Shown one piece after another: positions 11,430-18,511 of a DNA stretch of 19,121 nt; within the stretch, counting starts at the first letter, position 1; every line of letters starts with the position of its first letter. Source of the stretch: Laceyella putida. GTDB taxonomy: Bacteria > Bacillota > Bacilli > Thermoactinomycetales > Thermoactinomycetaceae. The notes under the pieces were generated by a model, which saw only the letters and a list, made by a program, of their open reading frames with translations, had not been told where the DNA came from and searched no databases. Made by a program: the position numbers and the translations under genes. The DNA lies in assembly GCF_042665195.1 (NCBI RefSeq), contig NZ_JBHTBW010000083.1, forward strand, positions 1 through 19,121. The letters run 5' to 3'.

Positions 11430-12311
11430 ATGCAAATGAGCCAATCGATTGCACAGATTGCGGGAGCATTGAGCAAATTCCAAGGAGAAGTCACCAACCC
11501 ATCAAAAACGAAAACGGCCATCATCCCACCCAAGGACCCGAAAAAACAGGGTTATAAATACAAATACGCTGATCTCGGGGACATCATCGACACAATCAGG
11601 GAGCCGTTGAAAAAACATGGCCTCTCATACATTCAAAACCCGGTGAGAAATGACAAAGGTGATCTGGAAGGCGTATACACGATGATTTTACACGAGTCGG
11701 GCGAGTACATGATTTTTGATCTGGTTCCGATTCGCGCAGGAGCCAACGCAACGCCGCAACAAATCGGCTCGGCTCTCACATACGCTCGGCGGTACTCACT
11801 CAGTTTAGCGCTCGGAATCGCGGCGGACGAAGATGATGACGCAAGCGCGGCGGAACATGGAGGAAACCAAAATGCTGGCACAACTCAAAAGTCATCGGTA
11901 AAGAAAACCAGCGCCAAACAACAGACTCAACGAAGCAACCAACCAGCGGCGACAAAACAAGGTAATGGCGAGCTGGATGCATACAAGGAGCTGGCCGAAC
12001 AAAACCAACAGCCACAAGAGACGAAAGCAACCAACCAGCGCGGAAGATTCTTCGCGGTAGCGGCAAAGAGAGGGTTGCAGGAAAGGGCACAAAAGGCCAT
12101 CGTCTTCGGATTCACTGGCAAGGAGAGTCGCAAAGAAGTGACGGATGAGGAATTCAAGGTCATCGCAGATTTCCTGGATGGCGCAACCAACGAAGAGATC
12201 AAACGAGCCATTGACGACGCAGTCAAAGCCAAGACGGGACAGAAACAGCTAGACACTAGCGACCCAACGGATGACGAGATCATGAAATTACTGGGCGAGG
12301 GGGCGGCGTAA
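11430..12311 (+). CDS. erf: ERF-family single-strand annealing recombinase
   Basis: The 293-residue product carries the ERF signature: YKYKYADLGDIIDTIREPLK (residues 42-61), HGLSYIQNP (63-71) and QIGSALTYARRYSLSLALGI (111-130), followed by AADEDDD. ERF proteins form rings or filaments on single-stranded DNA and anneal complementary strands in phage and element recombination. After residue 140 comes a long Gln/Thr/Lys-rich, probably disordered linker (to about 200), then a helical C-terminal domain (DEEFKVIADFLDGATNEEIK). AAGGAG ribosome binding site 11 bases upstream; an in-frame ATG two codons later could also serve. It starts the replication and recombination operon. No SSB or exonuclease gene is next to it. 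Confidence 0.92.
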   Translation: MQMSQSIAQIAGALSKFQGEVTNPSKTKTAIIPPKDPKKQGYKYKYADLGDIIDTIREPLKKHGLSYIQNPVRNDKGDLEGVYTMILHESGEYMIFDLVPIRAGANATPQQIGSALTYARRYSLSLALGIAADEDDDASAAEHGGNQNAGTTQKSSVKKTSAKQQTQRSNQPAATKQGNGELDAYKELAEQNQQPQETKATNQRGRFFAVAAKRGLQERAQKAIVFGFTGKESRKEVTDEEFKVIADFLDGATNEEIKRAIDDAVKAKTGQKQLDTSDPTDDEIMKLLGEGAA

Positions 12312-12434
12312 ATGGAACTGCGCGAACTGATGAAGCTGATGGAACAAGCTCTTTCCTTAGGCGACAACGAATGGGCACGGAACATTTTGCAGGCGATGCG
12401 GGAAGTTAGCGAGGAACAAAACGGGGCGGCATAA
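12312..12434 (+). CDS. Small helical protein (40 residues) coupled to ERF
   Basis: The ATG immediately follows the ERF stop codon, and GAGGGGG inside the end of that gene serves as ribosome binding site. The product (MELRELMKLMEQALSLGDNE, then WARNILQAMREVSEEQNGAA) is two amphipathic helices. Its stop codon lies in the loop of a GGGGCG/CGCCCC hairpin (12423-12442) without a real T run. It could be a helical cofactor of the recombinase. No family recognised. Confidence 0.65.
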   Translation: MELRELMKLMEQALSLGDNEWARNILQAMREVSEEQNGAA

Positions 12435-12464
12435 TACGCCCCTTCCCATAAAGGAGCGGATAAC

Positions 12465-12695
12465 ATGAAAATCTGGTCAATCACGGCGTTTGGTGACGCG
12501 GAGCTATGGGCGGAAGAGATCGAGCGGCGGTTGATTGAAAACATGGAGGAAATGAGCATGATGACCGGGGTTCCATTTTACGGATTAAAGCATCTTGATC
12601 AGTTCGTGGATGCGTTACACAAAGGCGGATACATCACCTGGGAAGAGATGGCCCAATATTACGCGATTTGGAGCGGGACGGGATTGGTGAACTGA
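12465..12695 (+). CDS. Hypothetical 76-residue phage-like protein
   Basis: AAAGGAG precedes the ATG. The acidic, helical product contains LWAEEIERRLIENMEEMSMM and a C-terminal GGYITWEEMAQYYAIWSGTG. It lies in the early operon between ERF and the replisome organiser. No motif that allows a function to be named. Confidence 0.7.
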   Translation: MKIWSITAFGDAELWAEEIERRLIENMEEMSMMTGVPFYGLKHLDQFVDALHKGGYITWEEMAQYYAIWSGTGLVN

Positions 12696-12710
12696 AAGGA
12701 GCGGATCGGG

Positions 12711-12923
12711 ATGAAATGGGATGCGAAAATTTACTTCGTCCACAAGGCGACGGGAAGGAAAATGGGAACCACATTCCCCATAAACGCTATTGACCATAAA
12801 TCAGCGATGCAAAGAGCCAACGAGTGGTCAAAGTCTTTGACCCGCACGGGTGCAGAAGTGGAGAAAATCGAGGTTATACCAGTTGACGAGTTTGAGGTTA
12901 TGGAGACGGACGGACCATTTTAA
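12711..12923 (+). CDS. Hypothetical 70-residue protein
   Basis: The same leader as in the previous gene, AAAGGAGCGGAT, precedes the ATG. The product starts MKWDAKIYFVHKATGRKMGT and has an alpha-beta pattern (IYFVHK strand, AMQRANEWSKSLTR helix, VEKIEVIPVD strand). It could be a small single-domain protein of ferredoxin-like fold. A GC-rich GGCGG/CCGCC inverted repeat follows the stop at about 12930-12949 without a T run. Confidence 0.7.
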   Translation: MKWDAKIYFVHKATGRKMGTTFPINAIDHKSAMQRANEWSKSLTRTGAEVEKIEVIPVDEFEVMETDGPF

Positions 12924-12980
12924 ACAACGGCGGTCACGAGCTGGCCGCCCTCCCAATCTTAAAGTCCATGAGGTGAAAAT

Positions 12981-14006
12981 ATGGCGCGTTCACGGAATAT
13001 AAAACCCGGCTTTTTCTTAAACGATCAATTGGCAGAAGTAGAACCACTCGGACGGTTGTTGTTTGCAGGACTTTGGACGGTTGCAGATCGGGAAGGTCGG
13101 CTTGAGGATCGACCAAAGCGGATCAAGGTTGAGGTACTGCCTTATGACAACTGCGATGTAGACCATCTGTTGGATGAGCTACATAAACGCAACTTCATTA
13201 AGCGTTATGAGGTAGATGGTGAACGGTACATTCAGATTACAAACTGGCACAAGCACCAAAACCCACATTGCAAAGAAAAGAAAAGCATCATCCCAGCACC
13301 AGACTTGCATGGTGCAAAAACTGTACAAGGTCAACCCAAGGAACAGACAGATGCACCAACAGCGGATGGCGAAAAAAATGAACCTGAGCCGAAAACCCTT
13401 GAAAACACTGGTCAAAGCGAAGCATCAGAAAAGCACAGTACAAGCACAGTGCAAGAACCAGAAACGCACATAACAAGCCCTGCTGATTCCTTTAACCTGA
13501 TTCCTGATTCCTTTAACCTGATTCCCTCATCATCTGATGCCCCAAAAAATGAAGTCGATGAAGAAAAGATGCAAGCAATTATTGACTACTACTGTACCAA
13601 AAAAGGAATCGGTGAACCGTTATCGCCATTGGAATATCAATCAATCAAAAACATTGCTGAGTTAAAAGAAGTCACTTTGGACCAGGTGAAAGATGTAATT
13701 GATTATGCTGTTGAGCGGAAGAAAAAGAAATTCACTTTTGCTTATTGCGAGACGATCATCATTAACCGTTTGGAAGAAGAGAAAGAAGCAATCAGAAAAA
13801 AGGTTGTTCCAATGCAACGCCGTTCTGATAAGCAAGAACAATTACCTCAGTCGTTGCGGTGGCAACTGGATGCCAGCAAACAAGAGTCACAGGAAGACCC
13901 TGCTGATCTCGAAGATAAACAGGCATCGATCCAAGCGAAGTTGCGCTTGATGGATGAGCGGTTGAAAGCGAGCCGGCAGGAACGAGAAAGACAAGCTAAT
14001 CCGTAA
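12981..14006 (+). CDS. DnaD-like phage replisome organiser
   Basis: The 341-residue protein begins MARSRNIKPGFFLNDQLAEV and continues LGRLLFAGLWTVADREGRLE (residues 23-42), RPKRIKVEVLPYDN (44-57) and YIQITNWHKHQNPH (83-96), the N-terminal winged-helix module of many phage replication initiators of Firmicutes. After a polar linker (105-190) with a repeated DSFNLIP heptapeptide comes a DnaD-type helical domain (about 190-265) with FTFAYCETIIINRL, and a coiled C-terminus. Proteins of this class bind the origin and load the host helicase DnaC through DnaI-type loaders. No helicase loader gene follows. AGGTGA ribosome binding site. Repeats inside the gene may be the origin. Confidence 0.85.
   Translation: MARSRNIKPGFFLNDQLAEVEPLGRLLFAGLWTVADREGRLEDRPKRIKVEVLPYDNCDVDHLLDELHKRNFIKRYEVDGERYIQITNWHKHQNPHCKEKKSIIPAPDLHGAKTVQGQPKEQTDAPTADGEKNEPEPKTLENTGQSEASEKHSTSTVQEPETHITSPADSFNLIPDSFNLIPSSSDAPKNEVDEEKMQAIIDYYCTKKGIGEPLSPLEYQSIKNIAELKEVTLDQVKDVIDYAVERKKKKFTFAYCETIIINRLEEEKEAIRKKVVPMQRRSDKQEQLPQSLRWQLDASKQESQEDPADLEDKQASIQAKLRLMDERLKASRQERERQANP
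13431..13524 (+). repeat. Iteron-like repeats inside the replisome organiser gene
   Basis: Two tandem 11-base units AAGCACAGTAC and AAGCACAGTGC (13431-13452) are followed by two perfect 21-base units CTGATTCCTTTAACCTGATT plus C (13483-13503 and 13504-13524). In the second block CTGATTCC occurs four times around TTTAA. An 11-base unit is out of phase with codons, so the first pair is not explained by protein repetition. Origins inside the initiator gene are known from lambda O and many Gram-positive phages. Confidence 0.6.
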
Positions 14007-14018
14007 GGAGTGAATAAT

Positions 14019-14054
14019 ATGAGCGATTTTGGGAGGATGACGCATCATGATTGA
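14019..14054 (+). CDS. Possible 11-codon leader ORF
   Basis: A good TAAGGAG ribosome binding site precedes ATG, and the frame MSDFGRMTHHD ends in TGA just after the start of the next gene. It covers that gene's GGGAGG ribosome binding site and ATG, so its translation would feed ribosomes into the following start. It could equally be the remains of a longer gene. Confidence 0.35.
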   Translation: MSDFGRMTHHD

Positions 14055-14493
14055 TCCGCGACACGGGGAGCAATTGGAACTGTTTCCAGAGACAAAACCG
14101 GAACTGAAGAAGGGGAAGAAAAAACAACTCACATCGATCCTGAGCGAGAAGGAAGTTGAGATGATCGAAGACTTGAGATGGGTTGTAGATCAGATTCAAT
14201 CAGCCCACATTTGCGGAGATGAGGACGACGAATTTGAAGAATATGAAGAATACAGCGAGGCCGAGAGGTTGGAATTGCACAAGTCTTGGATGATTCAACG
14301 CTTGCGGGCGGATCTGGGAGTTCCAGAATACCTCGCCAAAGAGTGGGTGATGCCGCTCTACAATGTGCCTCATGCCGATAGTGAGTATTTGCTTGAACAT
14401 CTGTTGGAATTGTTCAACCCGCCGCTGTTCAAGAAGTACATGGCGGAAAAGGAAGCATTCTTCAATCAGCTACTGAAAGGAGACGCATCATGA
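14047..14493 (+). CDS. Hypothetical acidic protein with N-terminal sliding-clamp-binding motif
   Basis: A 148-residue protein. Near its N-terminus stands QLELFPE (residues 9-15), close to the bacterial beta-clamp consensus QL(S/D)LF. Then come a basic patch (KPELKKGKKKQ), an acidic stretch (GDEDDEFEEYEEYSEAERLE) and a helical C-terminal domain (WMIQRLRADLGVPEYLAKEW). GGGAGG lies 10 bases before the ATG. The gene's stop overlaps the next start as ATGA, and the next protein also starts with a clamp motif. It probably acts at replication forks of the element; the enzymatic role, if any, is unknown. Confidence 0.75.
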   Translation: MIDPRHGEQLELFPETKPELKKGKKKQLTSILSEKEVEMIEDLRWVVDQIQSAHICGDEDDEFEEYEEYSEAERLELHKSWMIQRLRADLGVPEYLAKEWVMPLYNVPHADSEYLLEHLLELFNPPLFKKYMAEKEAFFNQLLKGDAS

Positions 14494-14816
14494 TAGCACA
14501 ACAATTGGATCTATTCAGCCAATCAGCACCGGAGTCGGAACCAGCGCCGGAGCCAAAGCCGAAGCGCAAGCGCAAGAAGAAGCCGACCGGACCCGATGCC
14601 TACTTGGAAAATGAAAACCCCATGGTCAGAAAGTACGGTCTGACCTGGAACGGCGCAGGGTGCGGGGTGGTTCGCAAAGGGCAGAAGCCTTGTAAATATT
14701 TTGATCAAGAAACTGGACAGTGCATCCTGAGAAACAAGGAGCATTGGAGAATGCGCGGCGAGCATGATCGACGTTGGGACGCATGCGGGTTATATCAGCC
14801 AAACAAGGGAGAGTGA
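14490..14816 (+). CDS. Cysteine-containing protein with perfect N-terminal clamp-binding motif
   Basis: The 108-residue product begins MIAQQLDLF; QLDLF (residues 5-9) is an exact match to the beta-clamp-binding consensus. A Pro/Glu-rich linker (SAPESEPAPEPKPK) and a basic stretch (KRKRKKK, 25-31) follow, then a compact domain with four cysteines (Cys58, Cys68, Cys78, Cys99; motifs KPCKYFDQETGQC and WDACGLY) that may bind zinc or an iron-sulfur cluster. It is coupled to the previous gene by an ATGA overlap, GAAAGGAG being the ribosome binding site. The layout of clamp peptide, flexible linker and metal-binding domain suggests a factor tethered to the replisome. Confidence 0.75.
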   Translation: MIAQQLDLFSQSAPESEPAPEPKPKRKRKKKPTGPDAYLENENPMVRKYGLTWNGAGCGVVRKGQKPCKYFDQETGQCILRNKEHWRMRGEHDRRWDACGLYQPNKGE

Positions 14817-14821
14817 ACAGC

Positions 14822-15079
14822 ATGGCAAATGCAATGCCGATTGAATTTCGTCAAGATGGCGACCACAAAAAAGTAAAGATGCCGACACATAAAGTCACTG
14901 GCGGGGCGATGGCCGTAGCACTACGGTGTTTGATTCGGGAATTGGAGCGGCCCGGATTTAAAGACCGGCTAATTGAAGGATACGGCATCAAGAAAGGGGA
15001 GAATGGGCGCGAGTTCCATGTCATCTTCAAGGAGGCGGGGAATGGTGCGGGTACTCTCCAAGGCGATGAAACGGCGTAG
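14822..15079 (+). CDS. Hypothetical 85-residue protein
   Basis: AAGGGAGAG stands before the ATG, overlapping the end of the previous gene. The product starts MANAMPIEFRQDGDHKKVKM and contains TGGAMAVALRCLIREL and a strand-rich end REFHVIFKEAG. Phage early regions often hold small alpha-beta proteins of this type. No family recognised. Its last 38 bases overlap the next gene in another frame. Confidence 0.65.
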   Translation: MANAMPIEFRQDGDHKKVKMPTHKVTGGAMAVALRCLIRELERPGFKDRLIEGYGIKKGENGREFHVIFKEAGNGAGTLQGDETA

Positions 15080-15200
15080 ACGTTGGCAGGATCTCAGAAG
15101 AAAGCAAGCAAAAAGCCCCTTTGGTGCTGGCACACCACGGGGGCTCTCGAAAAACAACGATACGATCATTTTACCACAGAGAGAGAGGGCGAAGAAATGA
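15042..15200 (+). CDS. Small, very basic protein (52 residues) overlapping both neighbours
   Basis: A perfect AAGGAGG lies 6 bases before this ATG, inside the preceding gene, and its TGA overlaps the ATG of the methyltransferase as ATGA (15197-15200). The product starts MVRVLSKAMKRRRRWQDLRR and ends TIILPQRERAKK: 17 of 52 residues are Arg or Lys. It may bind nucleic acid and couple translation to the methyltransferase. A hairpin lies inside it. Confidence 0.6.
   Translation: MVRVLSKAMKRRRRWQDLRRKQAKSPFGAGTPRGLSKNNDTIILPQRERAKK
15114..15145 (-). terminator. Hairpin inside the small basic gene; terminator-like only on the minus strand
   Basis: AGCCCC/GGGGCT and TGGTG/CACCA form a strong stem. 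On the plus strand there is no T run after it; on the minus strand the stem is followed by TTTTTGC. It would stop antisense transcription coming from the methyltransferase gene, or act only as an mRNA structure in front of its start codon. Confidence 0.5.
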
Positions 15201-16630
15201 AATTCAAAGCATTACATCTGTTCGCGGGGATTGGCGGCGGTGCGCTCGGGTTCCAGCAGGCCCGGGAAGAGTGGAAAGGAGCGGTCGGCACAATCGAAAC
15301 AATGGCCGGCATTGACTGTGACGCCGAAGCGTGTGCCGATTTTGAGATGATCACGGGTGCGCCAGCTATTCAAATGGATCTTTTCAGCCGGCAACAGTAC
15401 ATCGATTTTCATGGTCATGAGCCGCCAGATGATTGGGAAGAAGTCACACCGTTCAGTTTGTGGCAAGCGGTTGGCGGTGAGTATCCCGATATAGTCTTCA
15501 CTTCTGCACCATGTAAATCATTCTCAGGACTACTTGGCCAGGACAAAGCAAAAACAAAGAAGTATCAAGCGCTGAGTCAATTAACCATTCGCGGGATCCA
15601 GTTAACATTGAAAGCGTTCGAGGAAGATTTGCCATCGCTCATTCTGTTTGAAAATGTCCCACGGATCGCGACGAGAGGAAAACACCTACTGGATGAAATC
15701 AAGCGATTGCTCAAGAAATACGGGTACGCGGTATCGGATGGATACCATGATTGTGGGGAGATCGGTGCGCTTGCTCAGCATCGGAAACGATATCTGTTGA
15801 TTGCCAGGAATGAAAAGAAAGTGCCGGCTTTTGTATATCATCCACCTGTGAAGAAAATGAAGACAGTGGGCGATGTGTTGAAATCACTTCCGCTGCCAGA
15901 TAGCCTAACAGGCGGCAAGATGCACCGGTTGCCGAAGCTTCAGTTTAAAACGTGGCTCAGATTGGCGCTTATTCGCCCAGGTAAAGACTGGCGAGACTTG
16001 GAACGGAATTTCTCTCAATATTGCTTGGTGGCCGACGGAAAGGAAACAGATATTCCAGAAGTGGCCACAGGGTTTAAGGACGGGACACACGGAACCATAT
16101 ACAAAGTCAGTCGGTGGGATGAGGCCGCGAACACAGTCACCGGGGCATTCAGGCCAAACAACGGGGCTATATGTATCGCTGACCCGCGGTTGGGATGCAA
16201 GCCGAGATCGGGAACCTATGGGATTTTGCGATGGGACCAGGTGGCGAACACCGTTACCGGTTCCGCAGATGTCCACGCTGGAACGTGCGCGGTTGCAGAT
16301 CCACGGATTCCGGAAATGAACGAAAAAGGGCAATGGGTGATCATTAGCGAGGAAGGGAACTGGCATAGACCGTTGACCACGTTGGAGCTGGCCGCATTGC
16401 AAGGGTTCCCTGTTCAGATCAACGGGAACCCGTTGGAGCTTGCGGGCAACAGCGAAGCGAGATGGCGCGAGCGCATTGGAAATGCGGTTCCACCACAGGC
16501 ATCGCGAGCAATCGCAGAAACGATGTTGCGAACGTTGATGCCGGCACGGGAAAATGAGTGGATCATGAGCGCGGAAGAAGTTTGGGTGCAACCGTCAGAT
16601 GAAACAAAAAATCCCCTTCAGTGCCACTAA
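15197..16630 (+). CDS. dcm: Orphan DNA (cytosine-5-)-methyltransferase
   Basis: The 477-residue enzyme has the motifs of C5-methyltransferases: I at LHLFAGIGGGALGF (residues 6-19), IV with the catalytic cysteine APCKSFS (104-110; Cys106; Lys stands where most have Gln), VI at LFENVPR (150-156), VIII at QHRKRYLLIA (194-203), IX at RPLTTLELAALQGFP (391-405) and X at RIGNAVPPQASRAIAE (426-441). The target-recognition region contains two similar modules (RWDEAANTVTG and RWDQVANTVTG, each followed by an ADPR element). It methylates cytosine in a specific site using S-adenosylmethionine. Start chosen for the ATGA overlap and AGGGCGAAGAA leader; a 38-residue extension has no ribosome binding site. 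No restriction enzyme gene is near, so it probably protects the element from host restriction. Confidence 0.95.
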   Translation: MKFKALHLFAGIGGGALGFQQAREEWKGAVGTIETMAGIDCDAEACADFEMITGAPAIQMDLFSRQQYIDFHGHEPPDDWEEVTPFSLWQAVGGEYPDIVFTSAPCKSFSGLLGQDKAKTKKYQALSQLTIRGIQLTLKAFEEDLPSLILFENVPRIATRGKHLLDEIKRLLKKYGYAVSDGYHDCGEIGALAQHRKRYLLIARNEKKVPAFVYHPPVKKMKTVGDVLKSLPLPDSLTGGKMHRLPKLQFKTWLRLALIRPGKDWRDLERNFSQYCLVADGKETDIPEVATGFKDGTHGTIYKVSRWDEAANTVTGAFRPNNGAICIADPRLGCKPRSGTYGILRWDQVANTVTGSADVHAGTCAVADPRIPEMNEKGQWVIISEEGNWHRPLTTLELAALQGFPVQINGNPLELAGNSEARWRERIGNAVPPQASRAIAETMLRTLMPARENEWIMSAEEVWVQPSDETKNPLQCH

Positions 16631-16641
16631 CACTGAGGGGG
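16613..16641 (-). terminator. Hairpin over the methyltransferase stop codon; terminator-like on the minus strand
   Basis: CCCCTTCAGTG pairs with CACTGAGGGGG over 11 base pairs; the TAA stop lies in the loop. The A run precedes the stem, so a T run follows only on the minus strand. It may stabilise the 3' end of the message or stop antisense transcription. Confidence 0.55.
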
Positions 16642-16713
16642 GGAATTCTAGGCAAAATGAGGTTGTTTGCTTAATTTATTCTACCATATCAGAATCAGAC
16701 TAAGAGGGTTAAC

Positions 16714-16758
16714 ATGATTAAATTTATTGTCATTTATATTAAAAAAGCGCCGGCCTAG
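16714..16758 (+). CDS. Possible 14-codon hydrophobic peptide
   Basis: AAGAGGG stands 5-6 bases before an ATG. The frame reads MIKFIVIYIKKAPA and its stop falls in the loop of the terminator that follows. It may be a leader peptide or a decayed gene; it is shorter than known hydrophobic type I toxins. Confidence 0.25.
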   Translation: MIKFIVIYIKKAPA

Positions 16759-16777
16759 TCGCACCGGTGCTTTTTTT
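16741..16777. terminator. Strong bidirectional terminator before the ligase gene
   Basis: AAAAAAGCGCCGG pairs with CCGGTGCTTTTTTT with one G-T pair. It separates the methyltransferase operon from the ligase unit; the rest of 16642-16840 holds no convincing gene. Confidence 0.9.
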
Positions 16778-16840
16778 GTCCATCCATTCCCAATGATCGA
16801 TCAAGTGGAGATTGATACAATGATAATAGGTGATTTATCA

Positions 16841-17722
16841 ATGTTCAAATCTCCCATGTTACTACATAAAGCGACTGAGCCAATCAGTCATTCATCATAT
16901 ATCGCGGAACTCAAATTAGACGGTATCCGTCTCATCCTCTCGACAGTGAGTGGCCAGATACAATGTTGGACCCGGCACGGTACCCGGTGTACTGACCGGT
17001 TCCCTGAGTTGGCCATGTTGAACTTGCCGCCAGACACCATATTAGACGGCGAATTGATTGTCACGGATGAGCAGTCCCACCCTGATTTTGAAGCCATCCT
17101 AACCAGGTTTCAGACGACGAATGAACACAAGATCCGGACGCTGATGAAGAGCGACCCTGTCCAGTTCTGTGTGTTCGATGTCTTAATGATCGGTGGCCAA
17201 GACGTGACCTCGTTGCCACTCCATGAACGGAAAGCCATCCTGCAAGATCAGATCAAAGAGCAGCCACATCTATCCTTGGTTCGATCCATACCCGGTGAAC
17301 AGGCAGGAGCCTTCTTTGATCTAGTCAGCCAACAGAACCTTGAAGGAATCGTATTAAAGAAAGTGAACTCCACCTATCAAGTGGGAAAACGATCGTATGA
17401 CTGGCTCAAGGTGATTAACTACCAATACTTTGATGTTCGGTTGACTGCGATTCGGAAAGGGGACTTCGGGTGGCTCATCGGTCTAGAGGATGAGGGGCGG
17501 GTGCGTCCGGCTGGTCTCATTGAGTTTCCACCGCCACCTAATGTAAGGAAAGCGGTATGGTCCATAGTGAATAAGGTGAAGGTGGGGGAGGATAAGAAGT
17601 TCATTTATCTGAAGCCGGCAATCCGAATGAAGGTGAAGTCGAGAGGGTTCACGAAGCGAGGACTAATACGGTTACCAGTGTTCCATGCATTTAATTTTGG
17701 GGGTAAGTCTTATGCTGTATGA
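16841..17722 (+). CDS. Compact ATP-dependent DNA ligase
   Basis: The 293-residue protein contains motif I ELKLDGIRLIL with the adenylated Lys25, motif III with DTILDGELI (65-73), CVFDVL (110-115), motif IV EGIVLKK (168-174) and motif V SYDWLKV (185-191), then an OB-fold (from about 195). This is the minimal core of ATP-dependent ligases (LigD/phage type) and seals nicks with ATP. I prefer the ATG at 16841 (MFKSPMLLHK), which homologous Bacillales ligases also show, with AGGTGAT upstream; an ATG at 16820 preceded by GTGGAG is possible. Located after a terminator, so it has its own promoter. It overlaps the next gene by 11 bases. It is probably an element function in replication or repair; no Ku gene is present. 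Confidence 0.92.
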   Translation: MFKSPMLLHKATEPISHSSYIAELKLDGIRLILSTVSGQIQCWTRHGTRCTDRFPELAMLNLPPDTILDGELIVTDEQSHPDFEAILTRFQTTNEHKIRTLMKSDPVQFCVFDVLMIGGQDVTSLPLHERKAILQDQIKEQPHLSLVRSIPGEQAGAFFDLVSQQNLEGIVLKKVNSTYQVGKRSYDWLKVINYQYFDVRLTAIRKGDFGWLIGLEDEGRVRPAGLIEFPPPPNVRKAVWSIVNKVKVGEDKKFIYLKPAIRMKVKSRGFTKRGLIRLPVFHAFNFGGKSYAV

Positions 17723-18080
17723 CGACGACCACCTTGATTTTGAAGTCAAACTAAAGCGATATGTCCACCTAGAGGTACTGCTGGAAGCGTTGAATCGAGA
17801 TAAAGAACAAATGGGCCACCTCAAGATGGCGGAGGCATACCAAGACCAGATCGACCACATCATCGATCAAATATTGAATGATATGGCCGAACTTCGCCGC
17901 TATTTCCGCCAATCCCAAGGCGAGATCCTCCAAACCGTTCAATTGGTAGAAGACCGGATGGTGGAGTATGTCTGGAAGGGCTACAGGCTCAAGGTGAAGT
18001 ATCTGAACGAGTTCATGCGGGTGCAGTGCGGGGAGATATTGAAAGGGTATATGAAGTTGAAGAGAGGCGACCTCACTTGA
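17712..18080 (+). CDS. Hypothetical helical protein (122 residues) coupled to the ligase
   Basis: ATG within the end of the ligase gene, GGGGGT upstream. The product is almost all helix (VHLEVLLEALNRDKEQMGHL, YQDQIDHIIDQILNDMAELR, LVEDRMVEYVWKGYRLKVKY) with a single cysteine near the C-terminus. The coupling suggests a common use with the ligase. No family recognised. Confidence 0.75.
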   Translation: MLYDDDHLDFEVKLKRYVHLEVLLEALNRDKEQMGHLKMAEAYQDQIDHIIDQILNDMAELRRYFRQSQGEILQTVQLVEDRMVEYVWKGYRLKVKYLNEFMRVQCGEILKGYMKLKRGDLT

Positions 18081-18181
18081 CTGGATCACGGACGGGGCCT
18101 TTATACATGATAGCTAAAGGTATATCTGCGGCCTGACCCGAATTAATATAATGAAATCATCAACCATAGGGAGCGAACCGC

Positions 18182-18475
18182 ATGAGTGATGCCAAGCTGG
18201 ATCAGATTTTGGCTATTGTTCAGCAGATAGCCAAGAAACAGGATGAGATGCAGGTGGAGATCAGGGAGCTACAGACGACAGTTGCCAATGGTTTCGCCGG
18301 AACACAACAACTCATCGCTGGCGTTCAGACCATTGCCAGTAGCGTAGACGAGCACCAGGCGCATGTTGATTTGTTCAAGGATCAAATGAAACTGCAAGAA
18401 GGCACAACATTGCAATTACGCAAGAAGTTATCGGAGCTGGACCGGCGCGTGAAGGCGCTCGAAGAGAAGAAGTGA
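18182..18475 (+). CDS. Coiled-coil protein (97 residues)
   Basis: The protein starts MSDAKLDQILAIVQQIAKKQ and has regular heptads throughout, broken at a Gly-rich turn (ANGFAGTQQLIAGV, about 35-48), ending LSELDRRVKALEEKK. It resembles the 7258 and 8695 products in type, though not clearly in sequence. GGGAGCG precedes the ATG. TATAAT at 18147-18152 could be its -10 element. Short coiled coils of this kind are frequent on Bacillales mobile elements; function unknown. Confidence 0.8.
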   Translation: MSDAKLDQILAIVQQIAKKQDEMQVEIRELQTTVANGFAGTQQLIAGVQTIASSVDEHQAHVDLFKDQMKLQEGTTLQLRKKLSELDRRVKALEEKK

Positions 18476-18483
18476 GAAAGCGA

Positions 18484-18509
18484 GGCTTACCCGTTGGGTA
18501 GGCTTTTTT
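18484..18509 (+). terminator. Intrinsic terminator
   Basis: GCTTACCC/GGGTAGGC with a 3-base GTT loop, then TTTTTT. Confidence 0.9.
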
Positions 18510-18511
18510 AG

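Noticed and set aside
11927..12559. Minus-strand frame of 210 codons across ERF and its neighbours
   Set aside because: Ser/Leu-rich antisense composition, no start signals, opposite a well-recognised ERF gene.
13431..13524. CRISPR-like repeats
   Set aside because: Units are 11 and 21 bases in direct tandem without spacers; no cas gene is present.
15083..15196. 38-codon N-terminal extension of the methyltransferase
   Set aside because: No ribosome binding site; motif I begins right after the ATG at 15197, and the region is covered by another frame with a perfect AAGGAGG.
15905..16591. Minus-strand frame of 228 codons in the methyltransferase gene
   Set aside because: Antisense of conserved methyltransferase motifs; no ribosome binding site or domain pattern.
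16727..16840. 38-codon extension of the ligase from 16727
   Set aside because: It would run through a strong bidirectional terminator and has no ribosome binding site.
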